Source: Syntrophus sp034006265 (GTDB lineage Bacteria; Desulfobacterota; Syntrophia; Syntrophales; Syntrophaceae). Taken from it: a stretch of 64,000 nucleotides of DNA. The stretch is taken from positions 13,065 to 77,064 of the forward strand of contig JAVETB010000004.1 in NCBI GenBank assembly GCA_034006265.1. Reading direction: 5' to 3'. The position numbers and the translations under genes were made by a program. Shown in pieces: positions 25,388 to 33,084 of the stretch (positions are counted from its first letter, which is position 1; each line of letters begins with the position of its first letter). Below the pieces are notes generated by a model. The model was given only the letters and a program-made list of their open reading frames with translations, was not told the origin of the DNA and ran no database searches.

Positions 25388-25765
25388 ATGATTCATGGAA
25401 CGGGAATTGACCTGGTCGATATTGATCGACTGAAAGCGATCATAGAAAAATGGGACCGGCGATTTCTGGAAAAGGTTTATTCTCCACAGGAAATAAGCTA
25501 CTGCATGAGAAGGGCCGTGCCGGCCGTTCATTTTGCAGCCCGGTTTGCAGCAAAGGAAAGCTTTCTGAAATCTCTTGGCCTCGGCCTGGGCATGGGAATC
25601 AGGTTGAAGGACATCGAAGTGCAGAACGACAGCCGGGGAAGGCCTGTCATGAATCTTTACGGGGCAGCAAGAAGCATCCTCAATGAACGCGGCGTTACGA
25701 CCGCCCATGTCAGCCTTTCGCACGGCCGCATGCAGGCCTGTGCTATTGTCATCCTGGAGGGATGA
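25388..25765 (+). CDS. acpS: Holo-[acyl-carrier-protein] synthase AcpS
   Basis: A 125-residue AcpS, which moves the 4'-phosphopantetheine arm from CoA to acyl carrier protein. The N-terminal motif GTGIDLVDIDRL and the second motif ARFAAKESFLKSLG hold the Mg2+ and CoA ligands. The C-terminus HVSLSHGRMQACAIVILE is typical. Length is normal for the trimeric AcpS group. It is preceded by GGAGATATG at a distance and overlaps the next frame start at 25762, although the preferred tsaE start is 25828. Confidence 0.93.
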   Translation: MIHGTGIDLVDIDRLKAIIEKWDRRFLEKVYSPQEISYCMRRAVPAVHFAARFAAKESFLKSLGLGLGMGIRLKDIEVQNDSRGRPVMNLYGAARSILNERGVTTAHVSLSHGRMQACAIVILEG

Positions 25766-25827
25766 GCCAGCGGAATGGCCATGAAAAGAAATCGCCGGAT
25801 CACCGGGAGGAGTATCGAGGAGCGGTC

Positions 25828-26301
25828 ATGAAGAAGCGCATACTTTCTCGCAGCCATGAGGACACGCTCCTGATCGGAGAAATAATCGGCCGGTGCCTCG
25901 TATCGGGAGATATTGTGGCCCTGATCGGGGACCTGGGAGCGGGAAAGACGTGCCTTACACAGGGTATCGCCCGGGGCCTGGGGATTCCGAAATCCTATGC
26001 CGTTGCAAGCCCTACGTTTACCCTCATCAATGAATATCCGGGACGCCACGTCCTGTATCATCTCGACGTCTACCGTCTCTCAGGGTCAAAAGACCTGGAA
26101 GAGATGGGCTATGAGGATTATTTTTATGGAGAGGGAGTGTCCGTGATCGAGTGGGCGGAAAAAATAGCGGATATTGTTCCGGAAACTGCAATCACAATTT
26201 GTTTCGCATTTGTGGATGAGCATTTGCGCAGAATAGAAATTTCCGCACCGGAAAAGCGCTTGGCGGAAATTGCATCAGCTCTGACTGGGGGAGGATTTTA
26301 A
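25828..26301 (+). CDS. tsaE: tRNA threonylcarbamoyladenosine biosynthesis ATPase TsaE
   Basis: A 157-residue TsaE, the ATPase that works with TsaB, TsaD and TsaC to make t6A37 in tRNA. Walker A is GDLGAGKT (34-41), followed by SPTFTLINEYPG and the DVYRLSGSKDLEEMGYEDY region, then VIEWAEK. An upstream ATG at 25762 overlaps the acpS stop and would give 179 residues. I chose ATG 25828 because GAGGAG lies right before it and the protein then begins at the conserved core. Three nt separate it from lysC. Confidence 0.93.
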   Translation: MKKRILSRSHEDTLLIGEIIGRCLVSGDIVALIGDLGAGKTCLTQGIARGLGIPKSYAVASPTFTLINEYPGRHVLYHLDVYRLSGSKDLEEMGYEDYFYGEGVSVIEWAEKIADIVPETAITICFAFVDEHLRRIEISAPEKRLAEIASALTGGGF

Positions 26302-26304
26302 TTT

Positions 26305-27525
26305 ATGGCGCTCGTTGTTCAGAAATATGGCGGTACCTCTGTGGCCAACCTGGAGAAGATTGAAAACGTGGCCAGAAAGGTCATTAAGGAACGGCAGGCA
26401 GGCAACCAGGTCGTCGTTGTCCTTTCGGCCATGGCCGGCGAAACGAACCGTTTGATCGAACTGGCTCAGCAGACTGCGGAAGAATGTGACATCCGTGAGT
26501 ACGACACCCTGATCTCCACGGGGGAGCAGGTGACGGTTTCCCTGCTGGCCATGGTGCTAAACGGGATGGGCTATCCCGCCCGATCCTTCCTGGGATTTCA
26601 GGTCAGGATCATGACGGATCAGGCGCACACTCAGGCGAGAATTCTCAGCGTCGAAGACGCTGCGTTGCGTCATGAGCTGGCGAAAGGAGTCATTGCCGTC
26701 GTCGCGGGATTTCAAGGCGTCGATAAGGACAATAACATCACGACACTGGGACGAGGCGGATCCGACACGAGCGCCGTCGCGCTTGCAGCGGCCCTTCAAG
26801 CGGATGTGTGTGAAATCTACACAGATGTCGACGGAGTATACACAACGGACCCCAGCATCTGCAGCAATGCGAGGCTGCTGACGAGGATCTCCTATGACGA
26901 GATGCTGGAGATGGCAAGGGCGGGGGCCAAGGTTCTGCAGCCGCGTTCGGTGGAGTTGGCAAAGAAGTATGAAGTGCCTGTGTATGTTAAATCTTCGTTC
27001 AAGGATGATGTGGGAACGCTGGTGACAAAGGAGGATAAGGAGATGGAGAGGGAAGTCGTATCGGGGGTAACATATGACCGGGATCAGGCGAAGATAACGG
27101 TCATTCGCGTTCCCGACAAGGCGGGTGTTGCGTCGCGGTTGTTTACGCCCCTTAGCGAGCACAATATTGTTGTCGACATGATCATTCAGAATGCGAGCCT
27201 TGAAGGATACACGGATCTTTCCTTCACGGTATCGAGAAAAGATGTCAAGGAAACAAAGCGCCTGATTGAAGAGGCGGCCAGGGAGGTCGGCGCCGCCAGT
27301 GTGGAAGTGGACGATCAGGTCGCCAAGGTGTCTATCATCGGCGTGGGAATGATCAGCCATTCCGGCGTCGCTGCAAAGATGTTCTCCGCCCTGGCCCAGG
27401 AGGGGATCAATATCATGATGATCAGTACCTCCGAGATCAAGGTATCCTGTGTCATTCAATCGAAGTATACGGAACTGGCGGTAATGGTTTTGCATGACGC
27501 CTTTGCTCTGGAAAAAACGCCCTGA
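26305..27525 (+). CDS. lysC: Aspartate kinase
   Basis: A 406-residue aspartokinase, the first enzyme of the Lys/Thr/Met family. The kinase domain starts with VQKYGGTSVANLEKI, then STGEQVTVSLLAM, TLGRGGSDTSAVALAAAL and YTDVDGVYTTDP. Two ACT domains fill about 265-400 (VIRVPDKAGVASRLFTPLSE and VSIIGVGMISHSGVAAKMF), the lysine/threonine feedback site in this class. AGGATTTTAATTT precedes ATG 26305. It overlaps the following HhH gene by 32 nt if that gene begins at 27494. Confidence 0.95.
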   Translation: MALVVQKYGGTSVANLEKIENVARKVIKERQAGNQVVVVLSAMAGETNRLIELAQQTAEECDIREYDTLISTGEQVTVSLLAMVLNGMGYPARSFLGFQVRIMTDQAHTQARILSVEDAALRHELAKGVIAVVAGFQGVDKDNNITTLGRGGSDTSAVALAAALQADVCEIYTDVDGVYTTDPSICSNARLLTRISYDEMLEMARAGAKVLQPRSVELAKKYEVPVYVKSSFKDDVGTLVTKEDKEMEREVVSGVTYDRDQAKITVIRVPDKAGVASRLFTPLSEHNIVVDMIIQNASLEGYTDLSFTVSRKDVKETKRLIEEAAREVGAASVEVDDQVAKVSIIGVGMISHSGVAAKMFSALAQEGINIMMISTSEIKVSCVIQSKYTELAVMVLHDAFALEKTP

Positions 27526-28168
27526 AAACCGTCCGGACTCCAAAAAATCCATCCCGGTCGTCATGAAGCGAGGCATCAGGAACAATCTTGGAGATAGCCA
27601 ATGGCATGGGGCTGTTCTTGTTGCCTTGACCGCACTCGTCATTCCTGCGCTGATCTATTTTTATCAGGAACATATCCGCCCGGCACCGGCCATCCTCTCT
27701 GGAGTGTCGACGGAGGGCTGCCTAGCCGTTGAAGTGTACGGCAACGTTGAACAGAAGGGGATCTATTTCATCCGCAGGGGGCAGAGGCTTTCAGACCTTT
27801 TAAACATGCTGGGCATTGGCAGGTCTTTCCGGCTGCGCGACGCTTCGAGTCCCGATCTCTCCATGCCGCTGGATGACGGCATCAGGATCCGAATCACGAC
27901 GGGGGACAGCCAGAAAGCTTCGATCGCTGTAGAAAGAATGGCGGCTTCAAAGAGGCTGGCCCTGAACAGGCCCATCGATGTAAATCGCGCTTCTCTTGAA
28001 GAATTGATCCTCGTTCCCGGCATCGGAGAGAAGACGGCCCGGAATATCATCGCAGCGAGAAACAGATCGGGTGGGTTCCGCCGGCTTGAGGATCTCATGA
28101 AAATCAAGGGGATAAAGCGCAAGAGGCTGGCACGATTGAAGCCTTACCTTTATGTGGAAGGCGTTTAG
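27494..28168 (+). CDS. ComEA-like helix-hairpin-helix protein
   Basis: A protein of up to 224 residues with one membrane anchor (about 40-60), an SLBB-like segment (CLAVEVYGNVEQKGIYFIRR and on) and a C-terminal ComEA-type double helix-hairpin-helix domain. The latter includes VNRASLEELILVPGIGEKTA and FRRLEDLMKIKGIKRKRL. ComEA proteins bind DNA outside the membrane during uptake, but many non-competent bacteria have such proteins with unknown roles. The start may be ATG 27494 or ATG 27563; neither has a clear Shine-Dalgarno. The N-terminal 23 residues of the long form overlap lysC. Confidence 0.8.
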   Translation: MTPLLWKKRPENRPDSKKSIPVVMKRGIRNNLGDSQWHGAVLVALTALVIPALIYFYQEHIRPAPAILSGVSTEGCLAVEVYGNVEQKGIYFIRRGQRLSDLLNMLGIGRSFRLRDASSPDLSMPLDDGIRIRITTGDSQKASIAVERMAASKRLALNRPIDVNRASLEELILVPGIGEKTARNIIAARNRSGGFRRLEDLMKIKGIKRKRLARLKPYLYVEGV

Positions 28169-28262
28169 TTACCAGGGTCAAAAAAACCGGCTTCAATCTG
28201 CAAAGGAATTGACCCCATCCGCTGAAAAGAGGATCCGGATGGTTGTCCATATTGAAAAGTGA

Positions 28263-28916
28263 TCATCCACCACTATTCCGGTATTGATTGAGATAATGCA
28301 GAACGCGCTGAACGTAATTCTGAGTCTCTCGATAGGGAGGGATGGTGTTGTTGTAGCGGGCAACGGCGCCTTCGCCGGCATTGTACGCGGCAAGGGCCAG
28401 AGAAAGATTCCCTTTAAACAACCGCAGCAGGTAACGAAGATAGCGGACACCCCCATCAATATTGTTCTCCGGATGAAATGCATCCTGAACCTGAAGGTCG
28501 GCCGCCGTTGACGGCATCAGCTGCATTAAGCCCTTGGCGCCTACCGGCGAAACAGCCCGGTGATTGAAATTGGATTCTGCTTTGATGACGGCTTTGATCA
28601 GCGCCGAGTCGATGTTGTACTTTGCCGAGGCTTTCTGGATGAGATCATCGTACCGGGTGATGTCGCGGGAAGAAACGGAGAAAATAATCCTCTGTTCCCT
28701 CATCACGAGATCGTATTTGACATTCGTCTGAACGGGTGCGTTTGTCAAATGTATGACCCCACTTTTGTCGACATATTTATAGATGTCGGGATACCCGTTG
28801 GCGGGAACGAGGAGGATGATGGTGAAGAACACAACGAAAAATTCCCTCCGCGGAAAGCCCGGTGAAGGGAACTGCCGGAAACCTCTGGGTAAAGAATTGA
28901 AGTGCATCTCACTCAT
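28263..28916 (-). CDS. Lytic transglycosylase (SLT domain) with DUF4124-like N-terminus
   Basis: A 217-residue exported protein. A hydrophobic signal segment (about 25-38) is followed by a short DUF4124-like motif, PDIYKYVDKSGVIHLTNAP. The SLT domain starts near 90: SALIKAVIKAESNFNHRAVS with the catalytic Glu at 114, then GAKGLMQLMPSTAADLQV, NIDGGVRYLRYLL and ALAAYNAGEGAVARYNN. It cleaves peptidoglycan with formation of 1,6-anhydromuramic acid. ATG 28916 is used; ATG 28907 is an alternative. It converges with the ComEA-like gene. Confidence 0.9.
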   Translation of the reverse strand: MSEMHFNSLPRGFRQFPSPGFPRREFFVVFFTIILLVPANGYPDIYKYVDKSGVIHLTNAPVQTNVKYDLVMREQRIIFSVSSRDITRYDDLIQKASAKYNIDSALIKAVIKAESNFNHRAVSPVGAKGLMQLMPSTAADLQVQDAFHPENNIDGGVRYLRYLLRLFKGNLSLALAAYNAGEGAVARYNNTIPPYRETQNYVQRVLHYLNQYRNSGG

Positions 28917-28975
28917 GTTACCGATTCATACGTGAATGTGATTTTGAATACAAGGTTTTTTAACATGAATTATCC

Positions 28976-29002
28976 TTGACAGCGATATTTTATAGTGATA
29001 AT
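28976..29002 (+). promoter_or_regulatory. Predicted promoter for tRNA-Pro
   Basis: TTGACA (28976-28981), a 15-nt spacer and GATAAT (28997-29002), 34 nt before the tRNA. The -35 is perfect; the spacer is short. Confidence 0.5.
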
Positions 29003-29035
29003 GACCTCACCTGTTTATCGGAACGGAATTCAAGT

Positions 29036-29112
<77 letters not shown>

Positions 29113-29123
29113 TGAATACTGAG

Positions 29124-29162
29124 GGGTTAGAGAAAGTAGGGACGGTTTCTCTAACCCTTTTT
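29124..29162 (+). terminator. Intrinsic terminator after tRNA-Pro
   Basis: A perfect 12-bp stem, GGGTTAGAGAAA (29124-29135) with TTTCTCTAACCC (29146-29157), a 10-nt loop and TTTTT. It lies 11 nt after the tRNA, so the tRNA-Pro is a single-gene transcript. Confidence 0.9.
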
Positions 29163-29654
29163 ATTATGAATCGTACGGATGAAAACGCATCCGAATCTCT
29201 GATCAGGCGCTTTTTCAGTTGCGGAAATCTTCTTCACGGATGCCATGACTGTCTTTCCTCCAGGAATGGTTTTCACGATTGGGAGATTCCTATAGGCGGA
29301 ACCCCAGGCTGCCCACGGTAAAAAAGGTCATGTCTCTTGGGCGTTCAACATGATGGCGGTCATCTTTTTCATTCCTGCAGTATCGAAATCGTAAACAAGA
29401 AATGTGCCCGAACGCCTGAATGCACCAACTCCAATCCCTTCGCATTGGAAGACTTCGTCGTTCCGGGGGACCGCATCCTCCTCGTAAGCGGGGCTGAAAG
29501 AAGGGGACGTTAGTGGAGGGATGCCTTTTCCCGGACAGGGACGCAGGTCGTCACCTGAAAAGGCATGGGAACGCAGGTGAGTTATTCGGCGCTAATCGAG
29601 CAAAATCCCCGCCGGTGTCGAGCTCGCCGTACCGCCTGTTCAATACAATAGCCG
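29163..29654. other. Gene-free stretch with a decayed minus-strand gene
   Basis: About 490 nt without an intact gene. On the minus strand, a frame ending in a TGA at about 29331 gives sensible text (VFQCEGIGVGAFRRSGTFLV, then YDFDTAGMKKMTAIMLNAQE) back to about 29600, but with no start codon. It may be the last part of a lost gene. The family was not recognised. Confidence 0.35.
29521..29580. repeat. Nested inverted repeat with a short direct repeat
   Basis: A perfect 10-nt outer inverted repeat, ATGCCTTTTC (29521-29530) and GAAAAGGCAT (29557-29566). An inner hairpin, CAGGT-CGTC-ACCTG, spans 29544-29557. The sequence GGGACGCAGGT is followed 29 nt later by a near copy, GGGAACGCAGGTG. It has no T run, so it is not a terminator. 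It could be a small palindromic element. Confidence 0.45.
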
Positions 29655-29683
29655 TTGACAATTCAACATCTAGTTAATATATA
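29655..29683 (+). promoter_or_regulatory. Predicted sigma70 promoter for tRNA-Leu (and tig operon)
   Basis: TTGACA (29655-29660), a 17-nt spacer and TATATA (29678-29683), 16 nt before the tRNA 5' end. No terminator follows the tRNA, so transcription may continue into tig. Confidence 0.75.
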
Positions 29684-29699
29684 CTGCCTTAGATCATCA

Positions 29700-29785
29700 G
29701 CGAGAGTGGCGGAATTGGCAGACGCACTGGACTTAGGATCCAGCCCGCCCGGCGGATAGGGGTTCAAGTCCCCTCTCTCGCACCA
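29700..29785 (+). tRNA. tRNA-Leu (anticodon UAG)
   Basis: An 86-nt class II tRNA. The anticodon stem CTGGA/TCCAG encloses loop CTTAGGA (anticodon TAG). The long variable arm CCCGCCCGGCGGAT and T arm GGGG-TTCAAGT-CCCC are present, and CCA is encoded at the 3' end. Confidence 0.95.
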
Positions 29786-29840
29786 TATGTACGAGCGCAT
29801 GGCCTGTATTTTTAAATATCTTGAGTAAGGAGTCAATATC

Positions 29841-31172
29841 GTGAGTGAACTGAGCGCTGCGGTGAAGGTTGAAGAAATCAGTCCTGTAAAGAAGAAGATG
29901 ACCATCGATGTACCCTGGACGGATGTCAAGAAGGAGAGGGACGCCGTATACCGTAATTACAGCAGAAAAGCAAAAATCAAGGGCTTTCGGCAGGGAAAAA
30001 TCCCGAGAAAGATTCTTGAAATTCATTATAAAGACTATGTAGAGGAAGAAACGATCTCCAATCTAGTCAATAAATTCATCGAAAATGTTCTGAAGGAGCA
30101 TGAGATTAAGGCGGTCGGTAAGCCGGAGATCGATGAGAAGGGGATTGAAGAAGAGAAGGGTTTTTCTTTTTCCGCGACCTTCGAGGTGGAGCCAGAGATC
30201 GACCCTGAGGGTTACCTGAACATGAATCTCGAGAAAGAAGAGCTCGTCGTTACAGACCAGGAGGTGGATAGCCGTCTTGACGAGATCAGAAAAATGTTCG
30301 GTACGCTGGAGGAGGTAACCGTTGACCGTGAAATACAGAACGGGGATTTCGTCACGATTGATTTTGAAGGTTCTGTTGAAGGTGAAACTCCCGAAGAGAT
30401 GAAGAGGAACGACTATTTTCTGGAAATCGGCTCCAAAACGATGGTTCCCGGATTCGAGGATCAACTCATCGGAGAGAAGGTCGGAACAACAAAAGGAATA
30501 AAAATTGTATTCCCTGAAGACTACCAAGTCCGGAATGTCGCCGGAAAAGAGGCGGAATTTACCGTCACGATCAAAACCCTCAAAGAGAAAAAGCTCCCGG
30601 AACTCAATGAAGACTTCGTCAAGAATTTTGAGAAGTATGAATCACTTGAGGCTCTGAAAGCAGACGTGAGAAAGTCCATCCTCGAGGAGCAGGAAAGAAA
30701 GATCAATGATGAACTGGCCAAGCAGATCGTGGACAAACTGCTTGAGCAGAATACCTTTGAAGTGCCGGCAGCCTATGTCGAGCAGCAGATCTATTTCATG
30801 ATCATGGAGGCCCAGAAACGGCTCATCTCCACAGGGATGGATCCGCAGATGATCGCCCAGGTGAGTTCTTCATGGCGCGACAAATACCGGGATGAGGCCG
30901 TGAGGATTGTAAAATCCTCTCTCCTGCTGAAGAATATCGCCAAGAAAGAGGCGTTGGAGGCAACGGATGAGGAACTGGAAACGCGCCTGAGAGAAATCGC
31001 CCAGCAGTATTCGCAGGGCTATGAAAAAGTGGCCGAGTCTTTTGACGACAACATGAAGGAAAACGTCAAAAGTGACATCCTCAATAAGAAAATCTTTGAG
31101 TATATCGAGAATAAGGCCGATATAAAAATGGTTCAGAAGAGGGATTCCTCATCAGAGGAGGAAAAGAAATGA
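29841..31172 (+). CDS. tig: Trigger factor
   Basis: A 443-residue ribosome-associated chaperone with prolyl isomerase activity. The N-terminal ribosome-docking loop contains KAKIKGFRQGKIPRKIL (the GFR signature at about 51-53). An FKBP-type domain lies at about 155-245 (NGDFVTIDFEGSVEGETPEE, MVPGFEDQLIG). A helical C-terminal domain ends in a charged Ser/Glu/Lys tail. The start is a GTG at 29841 behind TAAGGAG. It leads the tig-clpP-clpX-lon cluster and overlaps clpP by 4 nt. Confidence 0.96.
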   Translation: MSELSAAVKVEEISPVKKKMTIDVPWTDVKKERDAVYRNYSRKAKIKGFRQGKIPRKILEIHYKDYVEEETISNLVNKFIENVLKEHEIKAVGKPEIDEKGIEEEKGFSFSATFEVEPEIDPEGYLNMNLEKEELVVTDQEVDSRLDEIRKMFGTLEEVTVDREIQNGDFVTIDFEGSVEGETPEEMKRNDYFLEIGSKTMVPGFEDQLIGEKVGTTKGIKIVFPEDYQVRNVAGKEAEFTVTIKTLKEKKLPELNEDFVKNFEKYESLEALKADVRKSILEEQERKINDELAKQIVDKLLEQNTFEVPAAYVEQQIYFMIMEAQKRLISTGMDPQMIAQVSSSWRDKYRDEAVRIVKSSLLLKNIAKKEALEATDEELETRLREIAQQYSQGYEKVAESFDDNMKENVKSDILNKKIFEYIENKADIKMVQKRDSSSEEEKK

Positions 31173-31753
31173 ATCTCATTCCAATGGTAGTCCAGCAGGA
31201 TGGTCGAGGCGAGCGGGCATACGATATCTACTCCCGGCTATTAAAGGACCGGATCGTCTTTCTGGGAACCCCGATCGATGACGAAGTGGCGAACCTCATT
31301 ATTGCTCAACTGCTCTTTCTCGAGTCGGAAGATCCGGACAAGGAAATCTTTTTTTATCTGAATACCCCTGGTGGTCACATCAGTTCCGGAATGGCGATCT
31401 ATGATACGATGCAATACATTAAGCCCCCCGTCGCCACGGTCTGTGTCGGTCAGGCGGCCAGTATGGGAGCTTTGCTGCTGGCAGCAGGAGAGAGGGGGAA
31501 GCGATCCGCCCTGCCACACTCAAGAATCCTGATCCACCAGCCCCTTGGCGGGTTTCAGGGCCAGGCAACCGATATCGACATTCAGGCGAAGGAGATTCTT
31601 CGATTGAAGGATGAACTGAGCATCATTCTCTCGGATTTGACGGGGCAGCCCATGGAGAGGATCAAGACTGATACGGAGCGGGATTATTACATGACGAGCC
31701 GGCAGGCTAAGGAATATGGAATCATAGATGAAATTATCCTGAAGAGGACTTAA
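31169..31753 (+). CDS. clpP: ATP-dependent Clp protease proteolytic subunit
   Basis: A 194-residue ClpP serine peptidase. The catalytic triad is visible: Ser98 in GQAASMGALLLAAG, His123 in RILIHQPLGG and Asp172 in RDYYMTSRQAKEYGIID. The N-terminus MNLIPMVVQQDGRGERAYDI carries the axial-loop motif. It assembles into a 14-mer and works with ClpX. AGGAGG lies 7 nt before ATG 31169, inside the end of tig. Confidence 0.97.
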   Translation: MNLIPMVVQQDGRGERAYDIYSRLLKDRIVFLGTPIDDEVANLIIAQLLFLESEDPDKEIFFYLNTPGGHISSGMAIYDTMQYIKPPVATVCVGQAASMGALLLAAGERGKRSALPHSRILIHQPLGGFQGQATDIDIQAKEILRLKDELSIILSDLTGQPMERIKTDTERDYYMTSRQAKEYGIIDEIILKRT

Positions 31754-31771
31754 TCCAACGAGGAAGAAGTA

Positions 31772-33034
31772 ATGGGTAGAAAAACAGATGGTTATACCAA
31801 GGGACAGGAGATGCTTTTTTGTTCCTTTTGCGGGAAAACGCAAAGTGAAGTCAAAAAGCTCGTTGCCGGCCCGACGGCTTACATTTGCGATGAATGCATC
31901 GAGCTTTGCCGCTGCATCGTTGAAGAGGAGCGCACGACGGATTCAGGGCTGGACATTTCGAAAAGCATTCCCCAGCCACGGATGATCAAGGAGTTTCTGG
32001 ATCAGTATGTTGTCGGCCAGGAGAGGCCCAAGAAGGTTCTTTCCGTTGCCGTATACAATCACTACAAGCGGCTTTCCTCGCCAAGCGACAATGATGGAGT
32101 GGAGATTCAAAAAAGCAATGTCCTGTTGATTGGGCCCACCGGATCAGGGAAAACCCTCCTGGCAAAGACCCTGGCGAAGCTATTGAACGTTCCCTTTACG
32201 ATTGCCGATGCGACGACGCTGACCGAAGCCGGATACGTTGGGGAAGATGTGGAAAACATCATTCTCAGCCTCCTGCAGAATGCTGATTATGATGTGGAAA
32301 AGGCGTCGAAGGGCATCGTCTATATTGATGAAATTGACAAGATCGCGAAAAAATCGGGAAATCCCTCCATTACAAGAGATGTGTCGGGCGAGGGTGTTCA
32401 GCAGGCCCTTCTGAAAATCATCGAAGGGACAATGGCCAACATTCCGCCGAAAGGTGGAAGAAAACACCCTCAGCAGGAATTCATACAGGTTGATACAACG
32501 GGCATCCTGTTCATCTGCGGGGGCGCCTTCAACGACCTGCCCGATATCATCGCAAATCGCATCGGGGTCAATGCCATGGGGTTCGGGGCGGACATCAAAG
32601 GCAAACGGGATCGGAAGATCGGAGAACTGCTTTCAGAAGTCCAGCCCGAGGATCTGCTCAAGTGCGGTCTCATCCCCGAGTTCGTGGGAAGATTGCCGGT
32701 CATTGCACCGCTGAACGAACTGGACGAGGATGAATTGATCCGGATTCTGGTGGAACCCAAGGATGCCATCATAAAGCAGTACACAAAGGCCTTTGAGCGC
32801 GAAAATGTGAAGCTCCGATTTACGGACAGCGCCCTTCGTACCGTGGCCAAATTGGCCGTGGAAAGGAAATCCGGGGCCAGGGGGCTGCGGGCCATCCTGG
32901 AAAACGCCATGCTGGATGTCATGTACGACATCCCATCTCAGCAGGAGCTGCGGGAGTGCGTCATCAATGACGATGTTGTGTTGAACAGGGCCCAGCCCAT
33001 CCTGCTTTTTGAAAAGAAATCGGAATCGGCCTGA
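31772..33034 (+). CDS. clpX: ATP-dependent Clp protease ATP-binding subunit ClpX
   Basis: A 420-residue AAA+ unfoldase. The N-terminal zinc domain has Cys pairs C17-x2-C20 and C39-x2-C42 (FCSFCGKTQSEVK and ICDECIELC). Walker A is GPTGSGKT near 123-130, then GEDVENIILSLLQ, Walker B IVYIDEIDKI and the ClpP-binding IGF-type loop RIGVNAMGFG. A sensor 2 region GARGLRAILENAML follows. It feeds substrates into ClpP. It follows clpP by 18 nt. Confidence 0.97.
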   Translation: MGRKTDGYTKGQEMLFCSFCGKTQSEVKKLVAGPTAYICDECIELCRCIVEEERTTDSGLDISKSIPQPRMIKEFLDQYVVGQERPKKVLSVAVYNHYKRLSSPSDNDGVEIQKSNVLLIGPTGSGKTLLAKTLAKLLNVPFTIADATTLTEAGYVGEDVENIILSLLQNADYDVEKASKGIVYIDEIDKIAKKSGNPSITRDVSGEGVQQALLKIIEGTMANIPPKGGRKHPQQEFIQVDTTGILFICGGAFNDLPDIIANRIGVNAMGFGADIKGKRDRKIGELLSEVQPEDLLKCGLIPEFVGRLPVIAPLNELDEDELIRILVEPKDAIIKQYTKAFERENVKLRFTDSALRTVAKLAVERKSGARGLRAILENAMLDVMYDIPSQQELRECVINDDVVLNRAQPILLFEKKSESA

Positions 33035-33084
33035 GCCGTTTTTGAAAAAGAGAAAGATCAGAATAAAAGGCGAGAAAGACTAAA

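Noticed and set aside
28215..28242. Hairpin CCATCCG...CGGATGG between the ComEA-like and transglycosylase genes
   Set aside because: The stem is only 7 bp with a 14-nt loop and no T run, too weak to call a terminator.
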